Assembly (NCBI GenBank): GCA_014529385.2
Contig: CM043951.1
Span: forward strand, 113,260,469-113,324,468
Reading direction: 5' to 3'
Length of the DNA stretch: 64,000 bases
From: Adiantum capillus-veneris
Taxonomy: Eukaryota; Streptophyta; Polypodiopsida; Polypodiales; Pteridaceae
In this document: piece by piece, positions 59,415 to 64,000 of the stretch
How positions within the stretch are numbered: position 1 is the first letter of the stretch
How the letters are laid out: each line of letters begins with the position of its first letter
Translations under genes and position numbers: made by a program
The notes under the pieces: generated by a model
What the model was told of the DNA's origin: nothing
Seen by the model: only the letters and a program-made list of their open reading frames with translations
Databases searched by the model: none

Positions 59415-60251
59415 TGTAAACACTCACACGATTAGTGAGCTAATCATGGCAATACAAATGGTTCACTCTATGAGGTGAGCTTCTTGGCCTATGGAGGAGC
59501 TAAACCACAATGAAGGGCAATCTCCACTTCTCTTCACCTCCAATCAACCCAATCACACACACTAACGATTGCAAGACGCACACAGCACTAATCCTATCAT
59601 GTAAGACATTAATCACAAGCACACACACATAGATCTATCAAGCACCACACTCCAATAAAACCTACATGCACACACAAGCAAAAGAGGGCAATCACACAAG
59701 ATTAGAGAGGGATTAACCACTAACTAGTTACGATCTAGCTAATTTAAGCATCATAGGCAATCATAAGAAGCGTGAGAGAGGCATCGTGAAAGAGAATGAA
59801 TCATTGATTAGTGTTAATCAAGTCTCATGATCAAGGAGAAGCTCAAGAACTCCATAGCCACACACCTCAAGAGCTCTCACCAAAGAGTGCTCTCAACAAA
59901 TGAGTTTGAGAACCCTAATTTCTTTTACACACTGTCTTATATACCTAGGGTAAAAATATGCAATGTTCGAGTGTCCAAGGCCTTTAAGGCTCCACCACTT
60001 ACTGAATTTGCTACCTAGGCACACTAATTGACCGGTTTTTTACAAGTTGGAACTCCCATTGAGCCCATAACACATAACAATATTACAATGGCTTGAAAAA
60101 AATCGGGAATTTACAATATGTGACCATTTTGGAAAAACGTGAGAAATGTGTAACTCCAATCTTTACTGCTTCTTCATGTTGATCTTTGATGGGCATTCGT
60201 ACGTCTTTGCTCTTTAGCAGCTTCTGTTAACTGACGTTGACTCAGTTAACA
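59415..60251 (-). repeat. Probable LTR of a minus-strand retroelement
   Basis: In minus orientation the segment runs TGTTAACTGA to GTGTTTACA (837 bp). It is preceded by a polypurine GGAAGGGGGGAA (60263-60252) as expected at a 3-prime LTR. It contains a good TATA box TATATAAG near 59942-59935, followed by an AATTAGGGTT leader-like stretch. The first 27 bp form a perfect 10-bp inverted repeat around 7 bases (60225-60251). It interrupts the RNase H of Gypsy element 2. The partner LTR and target duplication are not in the window, so this call rests on features of one end only. Confidence 0.5.
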
Positions 60252-60711
60252 TTCCCCCCTTCCGATTTTAGTGCCCTTCCTCAGGCACTGTTGAAAAGCG
60301 TCCGCGGAGGCTGTGGAAGGTTCTGATTGGTTGTTGATGGGCTAATCGTCTTAATTACTCGTTGGATTTGTTGATGAGGTTCAATTTGGTGCAACATCTT
60401 CATTGGTCCGAACATGTTTGATGTGAGAGATGATGTTGCATTTGTCCGTTGTAATAGCATAATGATGAGGCTACTACTTATTTATGAAAAGTATGTACAA
60501 GGGAAGTAGAATGATGAGGTTCTAAATTAGGGTCTAATACCTGGATGACCAAAGCGAAAAAAACCCAGTGGAAAAAAAGTGTCTTTGGGATACGCGCATT
60601 ATTGGAGTACTTGTTAGAATGGGAAATATTAATAAAGTATTAAAGGGATTATTCACTCATAGATATGGAATTAAAAAATGTGATATATGTGGAAGTTTAC
60701 TGGGCAAGATG
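60252..60711. other. Gene-less segment inside the presumed minus-strand element
   Basis: Starts with the polypurine tract on the complement. Nothing further is recognised up to the tandem repeats. Confidence 0.5.
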
Positions 60712-61390
60712 CCAATTTGCCAAGGTCAGCACCAAGCGATGGGGAGTGTTGGGCAGTCACCAAGTCTCCTATTCGCTTGGTGTTAACTCCACTATCGCAT
60801 GTAATGATTTTAACCCCAAGATCAGTGCCAAGCAATATGGAATGTTGGGTAGTCCCCAAGCATCCTATTCGCCCCGTATCGGTTGAACCATCGTATGTAA
60901 TGACATTAAGATCAAGGTCAACACCAAGTGATATGGAGCGTTGGGCAGTCCCCAAGCTTTCTATTTGCCCAATAGTGACTCAACTGTATTTTTGTAATCA
61001 CATCACCATTGTCTTCATTGTTGGCTACACCAAGGTCAGCACCAAGCGATAGGGAGCATTGGGCAATCCCCAAGATTCCTATTCGCTTACTATTGACTTC
61101 ACTGAATTTTGTCTTTTTGTTGTCGATTATCATGCCCCAAGGTTTTTGATGTCACTTGTAATGGATTTAACACCAAGGTCAACACTAAGCGATAGGAAGC
61201 GTTGGGAAGTCACCAAGCCTATTGTCGCTCGGTTCTGACTCCACTGCTGCATGTAATGACTTTAACATTAAGGTCAATACCAAGTGATGGGGAGCGTTGG
61301 GCAATCCCCAAGCATCCTATTCGCCCCATATTGACTTCATTGCATGACTTGTCGGTTAAAATGACATTGGTTTGCCTGTTGTAGTCCACT
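60712..61390. repeat. Tandem repeat, about 96-bp unit, six copies with spacers
   Basis: The block AAGGTCAGCACCAAGCGATG and following GGAGCGTTGGGCAGTCCCCA recurs at about 60724, 60820, 60916, 61032, 61170 and 61271. The first three are spaced 96 bp, later ones up to 139 bp through insertions. 96 bp is 32 codons. On the complement the repeat reads with few stops as a Leu-Gly-rich peptide repeat (RIGxLGTAQxS then LGADLG), while the plus strand is also largely open. Which strand, if any, was coding is unclear. Confidence 0.85.
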
Positions 61391-62030
61391 CAAGGTGCAT
61401 AGGTGGAAGTAAAAAGAGTGTCTAATGCATATGTCCAATGATGGGACATCCTATATATGCATACACAGATATGCACAGAAAACAATATGCTATGAATAAA
61501 TATTTTGAGGGGTTCTTCAGAAAGATGGTGTAGCTATAAAAGCATATGACATGGCTTTGCAAGCTGGCACCCCTTTAATAATGGTTTTTGTTGAGGAGGA
61601 TATGTGCTCTTATCTTACTGTGCATTGTGCTTGAGTGTTGGACTCTATGACACTCCACCAATTGTAAGTTCATAAACTTCGACTCTCATGTTCATCTCAT
61701 CCAGTACAAGCAACATGACTTAGATATGCTCAATTCTTCTAGCTTGAGCGTAAGCCTAATAACTATGACTCTTAGCACAGAGTTTAATATGATTTGAAGC
61801 TTTGGAACTAATGCTTTGCTTATTTTATGGCTCAGCAGCCCACTGACTCTGACTATGCCAAAGAGTGTTTTTGGCACTCTGGCAACTTGACTTTTAACAT
61901 TCTTGTGCCTACTACAAACATTTCTTCAGGTAAAAGTAAGCTTGAATCCTCAAAAGGAGAATTAGTGAAGGACCAAGTTGGCATTGAAGGTTTCTTTTGT
62001 CATACCTGTTTTATCTTCTTTGAATCTGTA
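61391..62030. other. Gene-less stretch
   Basis: I recognise no gene, repeat or element end here. Confidence 0.5.
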
Positions 62031-64000
62031 TTCACGTTGGTTGGGTGGTCCTTCTTTGACTGTGAAGACTCCAGTATTTGTTTGATTCTCCAATTAAGCC
62101 TGTTTTGATAGTAGTCTTTGATGTTGTTGTAGGCCTCTGTTGGCTGTCAACATCTGGCTTTTGACTGCGTTTATTGGAAGACTTAGGACTCCAAATCTCT
62201 TGATGACCTTTGTATCTCCATTGTTGACTTTGTTGAGCTCTAGGTCTTGTTGATTTCTTGCTATCTTCATGCAGGTCTGATGTAGTTGTAGCTGACTTGT
62301 GGTTCAATGGTAGCCAAATCTTTGTATAACTTGTGTAGAATCCTTGTCCAAGAGGATTGTCCAAGAGGAACATTCTTTAAGATCTGTCTTTGTTCTGTAT
62401 CCTCTTGATATTTGTGGTTGACTTTAGCATCTTTAGATGTTTTTCTGCTTCTTAGGTATCCTAGGATATTGTCGAAGTTGATACCTTGTGGGCCTTCTTT
62501 CCTCGGAGGGACTTGAAGTTACTTCATATACTCTAACCTACGGTTTTGGTACCCATATGTGTCTATTACCTTGATAGTACTCCTGTACTTTTAGGCTCCA
62601 TTGTGATGCTATCCATCCCATGTGTTTGTCTTTTGTATTGATTTCCTGTCTTTAATCCAAACCGGATCAATGACTTTGATTAAACTGCTTGGAACAAACA
62701 CTTGCTTGATTTGTTTTTGCTTTCTTGAGTACTTTGACTGATATACCTTTGCTTTTCTGGGTATCTCCTTAGAGGTTTGAGTTGGGTTCTTTCGAAGTTT
62801 TGATTGATGAAATTATTCCCCAAGTTAAGCTGTAGATAGCATTATCTTTGCTCTGATATTGATATGAGCTTATATGGTTTCAGGACCCAAGACATCATAG
62901 ATGCTAGACTCTCATCTATATCTATGATTTTTTTGGTCAAAGTATTTGCTCGTTGGGTTACAATATCGAAGCTTGATTTCCCATGGAGGAGAGCTTGGCT
63001 CTGAACAGATTTCTAGGTTCACTCGGGTAATGTCCTTCAGCTCTAGAGGGGATGAGCTATAATAAATACTTTCCTTTGAAATAAACCATCCTTTCTGATC
63101 AATCGTTGGCCGCACTTCTATGAGCTGGTATGTGGGCCGTTCAAACACTGGTTGATCCTTTTTGTACAATTGCCCTTTTTGGTCTACATAGTGTGTATAT
63201 GAATTATGTGTACCATACAAAGCTAACATCATTCTGTTTGATGTGTCCCTTAGACTCGTGAATGATTGCACACTTGTGGTAGTGGATGCATAATCATTTG
63301 CAAACTTAACAGTTTTTTCAACCTTCGGTGATATCTGGACATCTTGACCAAATTCATGCAAAAATTTGTTGTTCAAAGAATCAATTTTAAGCTTTTCAGG
63401 TGCTTGTGGATCTTTATTCTGATTTTGAACTTGCAGTGTTTTTACTAGTGCTTCTAATAGTAATGCAGAAACATCTGATTGCATTAAAAAGTGACGAGTT
63501 AGATGCACTTACATCGAGATTCTCATTTCCAATTTTCTTTGTACCTTGCTTGGCAATTGATGTGTCTCTATTGTCTGGATTTCTTGGACAATCTTCAAAA
63601 AAATGTCCACCCTTTCGTCCACAATCTAAGCAATACGCCATGAATCGTGGTATTTCATTTGGTTATGTCATGTCAAGCTCTTGCTGAGGAGTTTCTGCTT
63701 CTATGCTGACCAAGTTGTTGGCATCTTCTTTTAGAACACTAAGGATCAAGCTATAGACTGCTCCATCTAGACCTTTGTACCGTTTTTGGTTTGGTTCCCC
63801 AATTAGACTGGCTTGTATTGGTTGATTTGTTGGATCTTGGAATTCTGGTTCTCGACTATAGATCTGACCATTGTAATCCATGTACAATGATCCTGATTGC
63901 ATATGTACCAATTATATGTTTTGCTGGCTTGTGCAGATTTCTAGATAAACACTTGGGTAGACCTTCTGAACTTCATCTTTGAGCTTGCAATACCTGGCTC
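62031..64000 (-). pseudogene. Unidentified minus-strand polyprotein with a zinc knuckle, cut by the window edge
   Basis: The complement from 64000 is open through YCKLKDEVQKVYPSVYLEIC to 63414, with one TAA at about 63665. It contains a knuckle CLDCGRKGGHFFEDC near 63630-63590, CCHC-like with five residues before His. A shift near 63490 leads to 63508-62912, a hydrophilic segment with QKGQLYKKDQPVFERPTYQ. More decayed coding follows, with recurring IWVPK/IWSPK-type motifs at about 62550 and 62205. The segment near 63885-63750 (NGQIYSREPEFQDPTNQPI) resembles the one near 63170-63070, so the protein has an internal duplication. The knuckle suggests a capsid- or GAG-like protein of a retroelement or endogenous pararetrovirus. 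I see no protease or RT in this part and cannot choose. Confidence 0.45.

Noticed and set aside
62031-64000. Definite call of an endogenous pararetrovirus coat protein
   Set aside because: Only a zinc knuckle and general composition support it. No reverse transcriptase or movement-protein motif is visible in the window.

Overview
The window looks like intergenic nuclear DNA of a land plant and is almost entirely transposable elements and simple repeats. Supporting signs are plant-type Ty1/copia elements with an initiator-tRNA-Met primer site, a CACTA element whose genes have many GT-AG introns, a hAT relic, a tRNA-derived SINE, MITE-like elements, and a very high density of (GA)n, (GT)n and poly-G/C tracts. 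I see no intact host gene, no rRNA or tRNA gene, and no bacterial or organellar operon. The gypsy polyprotein wording reminds me of non-seed plants, perhaps a leptosporangiate fern; this is an impression only.

Layout. 1-243: end of an unidentified minus-strand reading frame, possibly LINE-like. 250-4268: microsatellites and the left part of a dispersed repeat. 4272-13079: a complete but decayed 8.8-kb CACTA element (CAT target duplication) with a minus-strand TNPA-like gene, a plus-strand TNP2 gene, and between them an array of palindromic repeats and a probable bidirectional promoter. 13083-22260: non-coding DNA with tandem repeats, a Z-DNA-prone tract and a SINE. 22270-23160: hAT transposase relic. 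23450-24775: unidentified minus-strand coding relic. 25114-30193: Copia element 1 (minus strand, ATTGG target duplication). 30194-38478: microsatellite-bearing tandem units and MITE-like elements. 38484-43553: Copia element 2 (minus, AGCAG target duplication). 44043-52534: Gypsy element 1 (plus), with one 2,590-codon frame crossing gag, protease, RT, RNase H, integrase and a large extra 3-prime region. 55957-59410: degenerate Gypsy element 2 (plus). 59415-60251: a probable minus-strand LTR. 60252-64000: tandem 96-bp repeats, then unidentified minus-strand coding sequence with a zinc knuckle, running off the window edge.

Relationships. One ancestral repeat is present twice. Copy A (3582-4268 plus 13083-13530) was split by the CACTA element, and copy B (24774-25113 plus 30194-30893) by Copia 1, so each copy shows roughly what the other looked like before insertion. 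The two Copia elements are diverged siblings. Nonsense codons in the Gypsy 1, CACTA and hAT genes are overwhelmingly ones that a single C-to-T change makes from CAG, CAA or CGA. This fits decay of methylated DNA and is most striking in Gypsy 1, which has 17 such stops and no frameshift.
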